Shown here: one piece after another, positions 35,301 through 47,300 of the stretch | Numbering within the stretch: the stretch's first letter is position 1 | Layout: the number at the start of each line of letters is the position of its first letter | Assembly (NCBI GenBank): GCA_015143295.1 | Contig: CM026570.1 | Location: 20,219,250 to 20,283,249, forward strand | From: Tetracentron sinense | Lineage: Eukaryota > Streptophyta > Magnoliopsida > Trochodendrales > Trochodendraceae | Direction: 5' to 3' | DNA: 64,000 nt | Made by a program: the position numbers and the translations under genes | Notes under the pieces: generated by a model | The model's database searches: none | What the model was told of the DNA's origin: nothing | What the model saw: only the letters and a program-made list of their open reading frames with translations

Positions 35301-38300
35301 ATTTATAAAAACAATAATGTACATAAGAGATGCAATGAGAAGGGATCAGAGATCTGCATTGACAACACAATGTATGATTGATTCATATTTTTAAAACATA
35401 ACTAGCTATATAAAATGTTTCATTCATTTCTCAATTAATCATAAATTTATAATTTATAAGATTCATAACAATACATACATATATAATAGTAATCCAACCC
35501 ACCCCAAGAATCACTATCAAAATCAAAAGGAGTTACACAAAGACTCAACTACTACCGGCATTGGAAAATGAGTCCGTACACCTTTATACCCATATGAATG
35601 TGAGACACAAAAAAACACATCCATATGGATATTGGTCCTTTGGTTGTGCATAACTATGTTCATGAGAGCACAATTGTCACTAGCACTGCCAGATAAGGCT
35701 GTACCCCCATACTCATATTTATACAGCTCATACACAAAAATATATCCATATGATTTTTTTTAGAATTTCATCATCGGATGCGGGGAATGAATCTCAACCT
35801 GCCGTATTTCCGATCAAGGGATTACTCTCCGAGTTTTGCTGGTTGCTCAATCCGTCTGAAATTCGTAATTCAAATGGAGGGTACCCATAACATGCTTAAT
35901 TGTTTTTTTGGTAAAGCTTGAATTTAAAGTCTTTTTCTGCTACACTATTAGTTGACTTTTTGATCCTGTATAAAAATGTTTTTGAAGACTAAAATATGGC
36001 TTTTTTTATCGAACTTTTGAGTTTTAGTAATGTTTTGATATGATAAAATTTATGAAATTTTAAGATTTGAGAAATACCTTAAAATTTGAATCTTGGATAA
36101 AAAGCGGATTTTGTTTTTGAACTGATAAGTTGACTTTTTATTTTTCAGGAATTTGGATCTTGGATAATTTTTATTGAATTCAAATGAGGGGTGTAACCTT
36201 ATGTAAATAAAATAGAGTAAAGCAATGAGCTTCACTTTCATATCCAAAGGCAAAAGCCTTTATAAAAATAAAAATAAACACAAGTCGGTCGATATTGCAC
36301 GATATCGGCAATATATTGTCGATGTATCCTCGATTTCGACCGATATGGTATAAAAATTTTTAAACAACATGTAGATGTGTCACCAACCAGTGATATCCAT
36401 AAACATCGGCGATATATAGTTGATTTAGTTTGTGAGGTTATTAGGGTTGAAAGTTAGGGTTTGGGAGTTTAGTGTTTAAGAGAGAGGAAGAAGAAAGAGA
36501 AAGAGGTTTAGGAAAAAAAGTGAGAGATTAATGATCTTTCACACACTTTATTATTTATATTTCACTAATGGTTTACTATTAGTATATAAGAGCTACTAAT
36601 AGTAGACCCACAATACAATATATAAGAGATAATATTAAGACAAAACCCTTAGGAATAAAGCCTATAAAGCCTTATTGAGGCGTTAAACTGAGTGACAATC
36701 ATTGTATGAAAAGAAAGAAAAATAGTGTCAATTTCACCCTTAGATTTCAACATATACACTCATGTAGTATGAGAAAAATCATCTACATAAGTAACAAAAT
36801 ACTTAAAATTACAGGATAAAGTAATAGGGGATAGTCCCAACACATCATAATGCACAAGAGAAAGTAGTGAATTGCATTTATTTCCATTATAGGGATATGA
36901 AGTTCGACAATGTTTTACAAATTCACAAGTTTCACACTGAAAAGAAGAAAACGTACTAGAAACAGATAAATGCGGAAACAAATGCCTAAGAAGGGAAATG
37001 GAGGGGTGGCTGAGACGTCTGTGCCATCGGTATAACTCCTTTGTACTACTAATACTCCGAACACCATAGGGTATCTGTTGGACTGATGAAGCAATGCGAG
37101 GTAAAGGGTCGAGCAGATACAGTCCTCATTCCTCATGGCCCATACCAATCGTCCTCTTCGTTTCCAAGTCCTAAAACACAATGAAAATAAAAGAAAGTGA
37201 CGTTACAGTTCAATGATTTGGTAATATGACTAACGGATAAAAGATTCAAGGTGAACTTAGGAACATAAAGAATAGAGGAAAAGGACAGAGGGTGTAACAT
37301 CAACACTATCCTTACCCGCAATGGATGATAAAGTACCATCCACAATTTTACCTTTGTGTCTACCAGAATCAATGAAGTAAAGATGAAAAAAGGAAGACAT
37401 ACCAGTCATATGATCAGATGCTCCTGAATCAATGATCTAGGAGCGACTATGATTGGAAACAGATGCACTGAGAGCCGAGGCTGAGGTTCCTGAGTAAGGG
37501 ACTAAGGCAACATTGGCGATACTCGGTGTCTCCAACTAGGACATAAAACGGCCGAAGGCATCGATCTCATCTCGAGACATGTGAGGGCTATCAGATGGAG
37601 GTACAGTAGTAGATACTGGGGCTATGGATGTAACAAAGTTTGCACTCGAACCCCCTCTAGGTCTTCTATCCTTGTCTCCTCGTCCACCACTAGGACCCCG
37701 TGGGGGTGGACGACCATGTAGATCCCAACAAGTGTCTTTTGTATGACGTGTGCGCCCACAGTGGTCACTTTTAAGTTTGTCCCGATCATCAGTAGAAGGT
37801 CCAAAAGATTCAAAACCCCGCTGGATTGAGGAGGCTAGTGTAGATCTATCAATAATGGGAGGAGGGAGCATAGCACTCCGACGACGCTCCTCATGGTGTA
37901 AGTATGCATAGAATATATTAGGAGGTGGGACCGGGTCTTTGCCAAGTATTTGAACCCTGACTTGTTTATAGTCCATATTCAGCCCTGCAAGTAGCTCAAA
38001 CACCCGATTCTGTTCAACCAATTTTGTATAAGCAACCGCATTCTTAGGACACTCAGCCTGGAAGGTTTGATAATGATCTAGCTCTTCCCAGAGATGGCGA
38101 AAAGTAGAGTAGTAGGTGGGATAGACATATCCCTTGCTTGAATTGTGAGATACTCTGACACAACTCATAAACACGGGCTATACCCCTATCTCAGAATAGG
38201 TCTGTGTCACGACTGCCCATATAGCTTTTACAGAAGGAAGGAATAGGTAGGCACTATTGATGTCTGGCTGCATAGAGTGGAGAAGCCATGACATTACAAC

Positions 38301-41300
38301 TATATTCTTAACTTTCCACTTAGCATAGACTAGATTTGTAGACTTGGGAATGGAGATAGTACCTTTTAAGTATCTCATCTTCCCTTTGCTTTTAACAAAC
38401 AACATTACAGATTGAGACTAAGTAAGAAACTTTGTCTCATCTAACTTCACTATAGTAATCTGGAGGTTTGGTGCATCACTAGCAGTAACCCCAATACTCC
38501 CTCCACCCTGTACAGGGACACTAGAGGACTGGCTAACCTCAGATTCATTCATCATGAATGTCACAAGGTTGTTTTACACAAATAAACCTGAAGATAGTAC
38601 TAATCTTCAAAAAACAGCAACAAGCTAGGGTTCCACAACCCAAAAAACATTCCACAATAGATAGAATAGTCATAAACACCAAAAACAGCAACCCGACACC
38701 AACCTAACAGTGTTCGGGATAATAGAAATCCATAGAACCCCCACCAGGCATATACCAATTTTCAAGTAACAAAAAAGGGCCCCAATAGTAAGAAAAGAGC
38801 AATTATTAGGATGAAAAACTTTCGTCAGACATTCAATACTTCTCCGATCTTCACAAAACTTGTTTCAATCTGTCAATATTTATTATATAGATCAAACACA
38901 TTAGGTTTGAGTATCCAAAAAACTCCATAGGTTTGAGTCTCCAAAAAACTCCTAAATCAATCGCACAATCCAAAAAATAGATCTGAATTTTTGACGAAAA
39001 CTCGGAAAAAAGTACATCTCTATTTCTCATAAAATTCTCAAAAAATAACCACAATTCTCAGAAAATTACGATTTATCACATGGAACGATAAAAAAAATTC
39101 TAACGCAAAAAAATTTGATGCAATTCTGACAATCCATACTGTACGACTGACATCAACACTTTGAGTTCGTCTCTGGGTCTTTCCTTTGGTTCTGATACCT
39201 AGTTGGTTTAGTTTGTGAGGTTATTACGATTGGAAGTTAGAGTTTGAGAGTTTAGGGTTTGAGAGAGAGAAAGGAGGAGATTAGGTTTAGGAAAAAATAG
39301 TGAGAGATTAATTATCTCTCTCACACACTTTATTATTTATATTCCATTAATGGTCTACTATTAGTATATAAGAGCTACTAATTGTAGACCCACAATACAG
39401 TATATAAGAGATAACATAAAGACAAGGCCCATAGGAATAAAGCCCATAAAGCCTTATTCAACATATATCGCCGATATTGTCAATTTTTTGAACCCTATGA
39501 GTATTAAGAAATTGTTTCTTGCTCTTTATTTTGAGATAAACATCCTATTGGTCATTTTTCAAATAATTTGATTTCCTCCACCCCTTTTTAACGTTGAGTT
39601 TCCTATGATCTTTTGTTGCAAGCTCTAACCTACACAAAATAGGGGTGCAATATATACGGAATTGAGTATGATTCCTTTGACACCAATTTATTGGACCTTC
39701 AGTTGGGTTTGGGTCCACCAAAAGGGGAATGAATTATCATGTTTTATGGTTTTAAGTTTAGAATGGTGTACAATTAAAAAATTTATAGGTATTTTGTTAC
39801 CTCTTGGTGTGCTCGTATAATTTGTTATATTTTAATGGTGTACAGTTGGTATGTTATATATTTGGTGTTCAGTCAGTAAATATTGGAGTGCTCGTAGCAG
39901 CATCCTAAAAAGTTTTAATGAAAGTTTTTATATTCAAAAGTCAAAATAGGAGATATATTCAATTTATAAAAAATAACTACAATGATTAATCATTCATTTA
40001 TCAAGTATTCAACAAGAAACATTTTAAAGTTATCAATCTATAAATGAATATTTTTTTTTGATTGATAAAGGCACAAAATATATTAAAAAGAAGAACCTAA
40101 TTACAAAGGCATGAAAGTTCAAGAAGTTAAAGTTCACAAGCAAATAAACTCAAATGCAACTAAAAGTATGGCTATCATGGCCTCTTAGCTTGATACACGG
40201 CTCTCAACCCAATATCTCCTGAAGTACCTCACCATCACTTCGAAGCCCCACTCATTCCAAAGCAACCATCCTAATGTGCGCACGAATGCGAGAGGGGGAT
40301 GATGAAGAGTGCTCAAAGACTCAAAGATTTCGCTCTTTCCATATCATCCAAGAGATGGCTCAGGTAGAATCGATCATATCTTTTTCTGAGCACCATCCAC
40401 ACTGACCAATCTATAAATGAATATTATTTTCAATTCATCAAACAATATAAAGAAAATTGTAGTTGTTAAAGGTGTTGCCTAAGCGCCTCAGGCGGTATCC
40501 TAGGCAACTAGGCGCGCTCTGTTAGGCTCAGGCAATTGGCTGCCTAGGCGGTCATTATTAAAATCGGATATATGTAATATTATTATTATTTAAGAATATA
40601 AAAAATTATTTTATTTGAAGATAGTAGTTTGGTAAACAAAAAAATATTCTATTTTATATACTTCTCATGTCTTTTACCATATATTATGTTAAGGTTTATA
40701 TATCTAACAAAATAAAAAAAGGTTTGCAATAGAAGAAATAAGAGACAAATGGTATCGCGTATGTTTGTCTCATGTTAACCTGTCATCTCTCGCTCAATGG
40801 GTCGACCAATTGGTCTCCCCCTCTGTTTTGAGTGGACCATATGGTTCCTATTTGTTTTTTGCATGGTTGTGAAAGGCGTTGTTTAGGTGACCAAGAATAC
40901 AACTAGGCTCGGGCGGCCTAATTTTTTTTTAAAGTCCATTAAATGCTCCAAATTCCTTCTAGGATCCCCCAAACTCTCATGAACCTATATTAAAGGGGTC
41001 TTTTACAATATAAATAAGTGCATGCCCCGTAATTATATATAGTACTTATTATATGGTTTTTTATTACTTTTTTTGAGTAAAATCGAGATGCATGAAGAAA
41101 GAAGGAAGGAGAGTAAGAGGTATAACCCCTGTCTTCTCACCCTTATTCGGTGTCACATTGACTATCAGGCTATTTTATGTTTTTATTCAATCCTCCACTT
41201 TCTCTCATCTCTCTTACCTGTTCGGCAGTCACTGTAGACTGTTGTTTCTTTCTATTTTTTTTAATCTCTCACAATCCCTCTCCTTCTCCCTTTCGATAGT

Positions 41301-44300
41301 CATTGTAGACTTTGTTTTTTTGTTTCATTTTTTTATTCTCTACACTTGAAACCCTCTTTATCATTTATAGAATTGTCTTTAAGGATGGTTTAATCCTAGT
41401 GCATATTCACCATGAAGATTTTGCTTTATTCAAGGAAATGTATCATTTATAGATCTCACATTATGCGCCTCAGGCTACCGCCTCAGGCGTCCATGGGATC
41501 TGTTACCTAGTCGCCTTCATAACCACGAAGAAAACATGAAATTGAAGAAAATGAAGTAATGAACAAATAATACTTCCTTTTCCTTTTCTTGGTATATATT
41601 ATCTCTAATTTATCGATAAAAAATGATTTTTTTAATCAAAAGTAATAAGTCAAACAATTGAACAACTAGCAAGCAAAGTTCAAGAGTTAATTTGCATGGT
41701 TGAATGGTGTGATGATTTAGATTTGACTGTTGAAATGTTTGCTAATAAGACACATTGATACTAATCTTACCCTTAATCCCTCACCAACTTCATTATACCA
41801 ACTTCTTATTTCAAGATTTAGCTTTTGATAAATCTTTTATAACAAAATAAATTCTGAAGTCAAAGTGTCAAACAAGAAGGGATAAGTTTGTGTCCTAATC
41901 CATGTCCAAACTCCAAACATATGGATAGTAATTTAGAAACAACATGCGATTCAACATCGGGATCCATGTCCACATGTATGGACACATGATTCGCCCGAAG
42001 GCTCGAAGAATCTGCTGCGCATCATAGCTCATATACTACATATTCCCCAACTAAACTATAAGTTGTTGGATGTATGAGTATTGTACCCAATCAGCCTCTA
42101 TTTAAGTGCCATGTAACCCTCATCTCATTAATGAAGCAATGCAATCTACCTTGTTCAAAGTTAAAATGTTATGCGAGCGATGATCTGCCGCCTTTGGTAG
42201 TCTTCTGTTGATTTCATCTTCTAAAGGGCGGTATTGTCGTGCCTCTCGCCAAACCCCACAACCTTGTTTAATTTTTTTTTCTGTCTTCCGTTCTGTTTTA
42301 TGTGTGGTGTTCTCATATTTTCTCAGTCGGGAATACTGACCAGCTGCTGTTTTATCCAATCTGGTAAATAAATTTGGTTAGTTGCTTTTTGGGTTGTTCA
42401 TATGGTGTTTTGATTTCTGTTTTTGAGGAGTTGGATTTGATGATTTTAATGGGTTTAGAAGAAAGTAGTTGTAAAGGGTTCTACTGATGGTTCTTATGAT
42501 TTTCCTGCCTTTTGAGTGTTTTCTTGACCAAATTTGTTTTGGAGATCGCCATTCCAGTTGCTTCAGTGATGACCATGATTTTGTTCATGCTTTTTTTGCC
42601 GCCCCCAAAGAAGAAATGCATCGCGAGAAGGAAAAAAATTAGGGTTTCTTAACTTGGATGTGTTTGGGCCATGGCCCTTTTTTCAGTTTTGCCTCATTTA
42701 TTAGTTGGGGCAAGGACTCAAGCCCTTATGTATTTGGCCCGTTAAGGGCACTGTGTGTGGCCCACAGAGGTGTGTGTTTGGCCATAGTGTTTGTGTGTTC
42801 CTTGGCCCATAAAGGCCAATGGTTTCTTGGCCCATTGACGCCAGTGTGTTTCTTGGCCCGTTGAGGCTCATGTGTTTGGCCCAATGGGGCTCTGTGTTTG
42901 GCCCTTGAGGCCTGTATTGCTTGTTCGTTAAGTCCCATTGTGGCCCGTTTCCTTGGCCCATATCCCTGATTTGTTGCAGCTCGCAGACCAGTTGAAGCCC
43001 TTTTAGCTTAAAGTGTTTTCTGTTCGCCAAACTCTAGATGGTAACCCATTTTGAATTTGACAGGGGTGTTTGATGTTTGAGTGTTGTACCCAATCAGCAC
43101 TCTTAAGAGGTATTTTAGTATTTTCATTGTTTCTCCCTTTATTTATATCCCATGTAAGCCTAATCTCATTAACGAGGTCCAGCTTATTCAAAATTAACAT
43201 AAGCTATAGTTTTTGAATCAGTCTGAGTTATTGGCTCAAAATTGCAAGTGGGTCATTCACCTCATTCCTTTCAGTTTTGTATCTAGATCAGAGTTTGAAA
43301 ACTCGTTGAGTTGACTCGAAACTAGGCCAAGTTACTTGACTCAACTGAATTTCGAGTTGAGTCACCTAAAAAATCAAATGGGACACTATTCGGTGAGTTA
43401 CTTAGGTGACTCGTTCGAGTCGAGTTTTTCTACTCACCAGACTTGGTCGAGTGACGAAAGAGTATTTTTCTTATTTTCATTTTTCACTTAAAACCTAAAC
43501 TCAAACATCACACTGTTTTTGTATCAGATTTTTTGGGGCTGCAAAACCAGCCTACTATGGATAAAGTTAAACATGATTTTCAGGAGGTTTGAGGCTGCAA
43601 AACAAGCCTACTTTGGGTTCTTTTAACCCAAGTTTTTCAAATTTTTTGTGGTTCGATCTTGGATAAAATGCCAAGAATTTGGTAATTGCTTAATTGGTAT
43701 ATATATATTTCGAGTTGGACCGCGTCGAGTTTTTTGAGTTTCCGAGTTATGGGACCTGGCTAACTTTCGAGTCAAGTCGACTTTTCGGGTTTTTGAACCA
43801 TGATCTAGATTACTTCTGGACTCGAGGAGATCACTGTGGATCCAACCGTAGTTGTTGGTGCAAACCTGAAATGATGACAAATGATATGTGAACTTTAAGT
43901 TTATCTGTTAGGCTGATAGTTTAATCTTTCCAAGGATTATTAGTACAATAAACTTAAACAGGAAAAGATTCTTCAATAGCTCATTACATTCTAAACCTGC
44001 AGACCTTCTCAATTTAAGAGCCACCCTGTGGGGGAGGGGGGTTGCATTACCTTCCAATTTATTAATTAGACAGAAAGGTAACCTAATCAGGAGTGGAGTA
44101 GAAACATTGCCTTTAGGGAAAATCTAATGACAACAGACCTACGAGAATGCTATTATCTCGTATTAAATAAATCAATTGTATATAAAAAAAAAAAAACAGA
44201 TCCGAGACGTGCTTTGGTAAATTTCAAATCCCTTGCCATACAAATCACTGTGGACTAAACAGGTTTGGTGTGGTATGAAACTCACAACACTGTCCCTTTT

Positions 44301-47300
44301 GTCACGGCTTGGTTGAGGTCTTCGAATGTTCTTTGGCACTCCCCTTATCTCCACTTAAAGCCAAACCCTTTCTTTATGCTTTACTTAGAAGGTTGGTGCC
44401 CTAAGGACTCTTATTTTGCTGGTCCACTATCTTGGCCCGATTCAGCTGAAAAATCTACGAGGGCACGCTAGCGCCCTTAGAAATTTATTGAGAAATCAAC
44501 ATTGAGTGTTAATCTGAAAGAACTTTAGTGGCAAAACAAGGAAGAATTAATTCAGAAGATCAAGCAAATTTTGACAATTTTCATTTGATGCAGTTATAAC
44601 TGATCCGAATGATCCAACAATTAGAAAAACCATCTATTGGAATAAAAGAAATAAGTAAAAAATGTCCCTCGATGGTCATATAAATTGATCAACAATTTGG
44701 AACGATAGGAGGGAGAAACTGAAGAAGTGGCAGAAGATCATGAGATTCGTTCCAGAAAAGTCAATCATGTAGTCATTTTTACCATTAACAAGAAGAAAAC
44801 CGAAGGTCATACTAATACTAGTAATGATGTAGAAGACATCTAAGGTTGACTAGAGCATCCCAAGCCTTATTATTCTCTCTACAATTATGGGAGATAGAGA
44901 AGTTAGTTCTTTGCGAGTAGAAGATGAACTAATCCAAATATACCAGCAAGACCAGGGAATATAGTCAACTAGCACTGGGCTTCCTTTGGTTCCAAATCAT
45001 TCCAAATACATCAGCAATACTAGGGAAAAGAGTTGACTAGCTGTGGGCTTCCTTCGGTTGAACTGATGTTAATAATATATTGGTGCACGCTTTTTTAGCA
45101 AACCTCAATTGGTCCTTTTATGATGCCAGTAATTATATCGTCTTGATCAATTTTTTTTCGTAATACATTTTTTTCTTCTTTTCTGTTGACAGGTTGCTTC
45201 AGGATGCTGGCATGACAGATTTGACTCATTTATCTTGGTAAGAATTCGATCCACTGAGATGTTCCACTTTTCAAATTTTCTGTATTGAATACATCCAAGC
45301 ATGCTTGTTTGAATCTTATTTTTTCTTTTGGTATCAAACTATTAATGTGAGGGATATTTGCTTCTAGTAAGTGAGCTGCCAGAGACATTCTCCTTACACC
45401 TGTGTTATGAGCGTGATTTGTGTGTAAGGGCATGGAAGCTTGGAACCCCCAAGCATTTGATAATGTCATGGGTCAAAATCACCTGATCAGATGGTTGTAA
45501 CCTTTTGGTCCATAGTATTTGAACCATTTGTCATGTTTTTCTCTTTTTCTTCCGACATCTGAAAAATCTGATAGCTTGGATAGTTATGATAATCTGATTG
45601 GGTTGATATTTGGCACTGTAGATTTTGTAGCTAGACCCATTCGGTATTGGTCCATGTGTCACATATGCTCGCAAACCCCATACACATTTACATTCATACA
45701 TATACAAACAAATATATTATCATTATCATCATCGTCGTATTATCATTTAAGCCTGAAAGAAGAGGTGCATATGGCTCCTCTAATGTTTCACCTTGAAAGG
45801 GGTTGAAAGAAGATGTGCAGAATGAAGAAAACATTGTAGGGGCTGAAACAGTCAACAGAGCTTGGTTTGAGAGATTAAGTGTCTATTGAAACAGTGAAGA
45901 AGATGGAATATATATAATTTTTTATTGGTAAGAAGATGAGATATGTTCAAAGCCAGGCAGACCATACATCGATAAAAAAAAAAGAAGCCAGGCAGACCAT
46001 ACTTTGTTTATCAAGCGTACCGGGGGCAATGCTATAGTTATTGTATATGTAGATAATATCGTTGTGACATGTAATAGCATAATGAAAATTGAGTTACTAA
46101 AGAGGTATTTAACCAATGAATTTGAGATTAAAGATTTGGGCTTTGTGAAATATGACTTGGGAATTGAAGTAGCTTGATCCTGGGCTGGAATCTTCATTTT
46201 CCAAAGAAAGTACTTTATAGATATTTTGCACAAACAGAGAAGCTTGGGGCTAGACCGGTACCTATTGAAAAGAACAACAAGTTGGATGGGCAGTGTGGTG
46301 AGCCTTTGCAAAATGTTGGTAGTTTTCAGTGACTGGTTGGAAGGTTGATTTATCTTTCTATTACAAGGCTATATAGATTACGCAGTCAGCATAGTGAGCT
46401 AGTTTAGGTATTCTCCTAGGTCTACACATCTAGAAGCAGTGTATAGAATCACGAGGTATCTTAAAGCCTCATTCAACAGAGGCATCTTTTTTCGAAGAAA
46501 TGGGCATATGCGGGTAGAAGCATACACGATGCTCAAGATGATAGAAGATCTACTTCGAGTATTGTACCTTTGTAAGAGGGAACAAAGAAGAAAGAAGTAA
46601 TCAGTTGTCGCTGGTTCGAGTGCAGAAGCGGAGATAAAATTTTATGGCACATGGTGTGTGTGAATAGTTGTAGTTGAAAATCCTTCTTAGAGAAATTGGT
46701 TTCCTGGAATCAATGAGCTTATACAGTGGTAATAAGGCTACAATTAGCATTGCCCACAACCTAGTCCATCATGATAAGACAAAACACACAGAGGTAGATC
46801 TTCATCTTATTAGAGAATTGTTACAGGTGAAGTCTATACTCTCTACATGAAGACAAGTGATCAACTAGTAGATGTTCTTACTAAGGTGGCCAGTAGTAGT
46901 TGGTTATATGATATGTTAGACAAAATGGGATGGTAGATATTTATGCTCCATATTGAGGGGGAGTTTTGTGAGGGTATTTTGGGAATTTGATGTCTACTTG
47001 GTTTCCTTGTTATTATACTTTTATGTAATGAGTATTATTATTAGCCACTAATTTAATTATAATAAATAAAATAAGAGAAGGCACCGTGATTACCCACTTC
47101 ACGATCCCTCATTCTTCACTTCTTTCTCTCTTCTCTTTTTTCTTTTTCCATTCAAACCAACCTTTGTACTGGCTACATGAAACATGTTTTACTATTCCAT
47201 TCTATTTAGGGCCATATCCGTCATTAAAGCATATGCCTTAATATCCTTTCTCACTACCTCACTCCATGTCCTTTTTGGTCATCCTCACTTTTCCTTTCGA

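Larger units (their letters stand above)
36421..39460 (-). mobile_element. Copia LTR retrotransposon, internally deleted, 3.0 kb
   Basis: LTRs of about 257 bp at 36421-36678 and 39204-39460 enclose gag, protease and integrase-start remnants on the minus strand. Reverse transcriptase and RNase H are absent. It sits inside the second CGATATATCG element, which continues on both sides with CGATATATAG and ATATATCGCCGATATTG. The 5-bp duplication could not be fixed. Confidence 0.88.
35120..39499. mobile_element. hAT-like element, CGATATATCG word family (copy 2), split by Copia
   Basis: Starts CAAAGTTTTAAATGTCGAT and ends TTTTTTGAACCCTATG. It is colinear with the copy at 16253 over more than 1.2 kb (for instance GACATGTCGAG, ATAGATGTTAATACAC, ACATAAGAGATGCAATG). 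About 1.34 kb without the Copia insertion. GAGTAAT on the left and GAGTATT on the right may be the decayed duplicate. Confidence 0.82.
34804..39905. mobile_element. outer TIR element hosting a nested hAT-like element and a Copia element
   Basis: GGATGCTACTATGAGCACAC and ACCAATATTTATTGACT at 34804 face ATATTGGAGTGCTCGTAGCA and GCATCC at 39905: inverted ends with about 40 bp of good match. TAAAAA stands on both sides. Without the inserts the element would be about 0.7 kb. Superfamily is unknown. Confidence 0.65.

Noticed and set aside
42701..43030. 109-codon minus-strand protein
   Set aside because: Antisense reading of the GGCCC minisatellite in the TRIM-like element.
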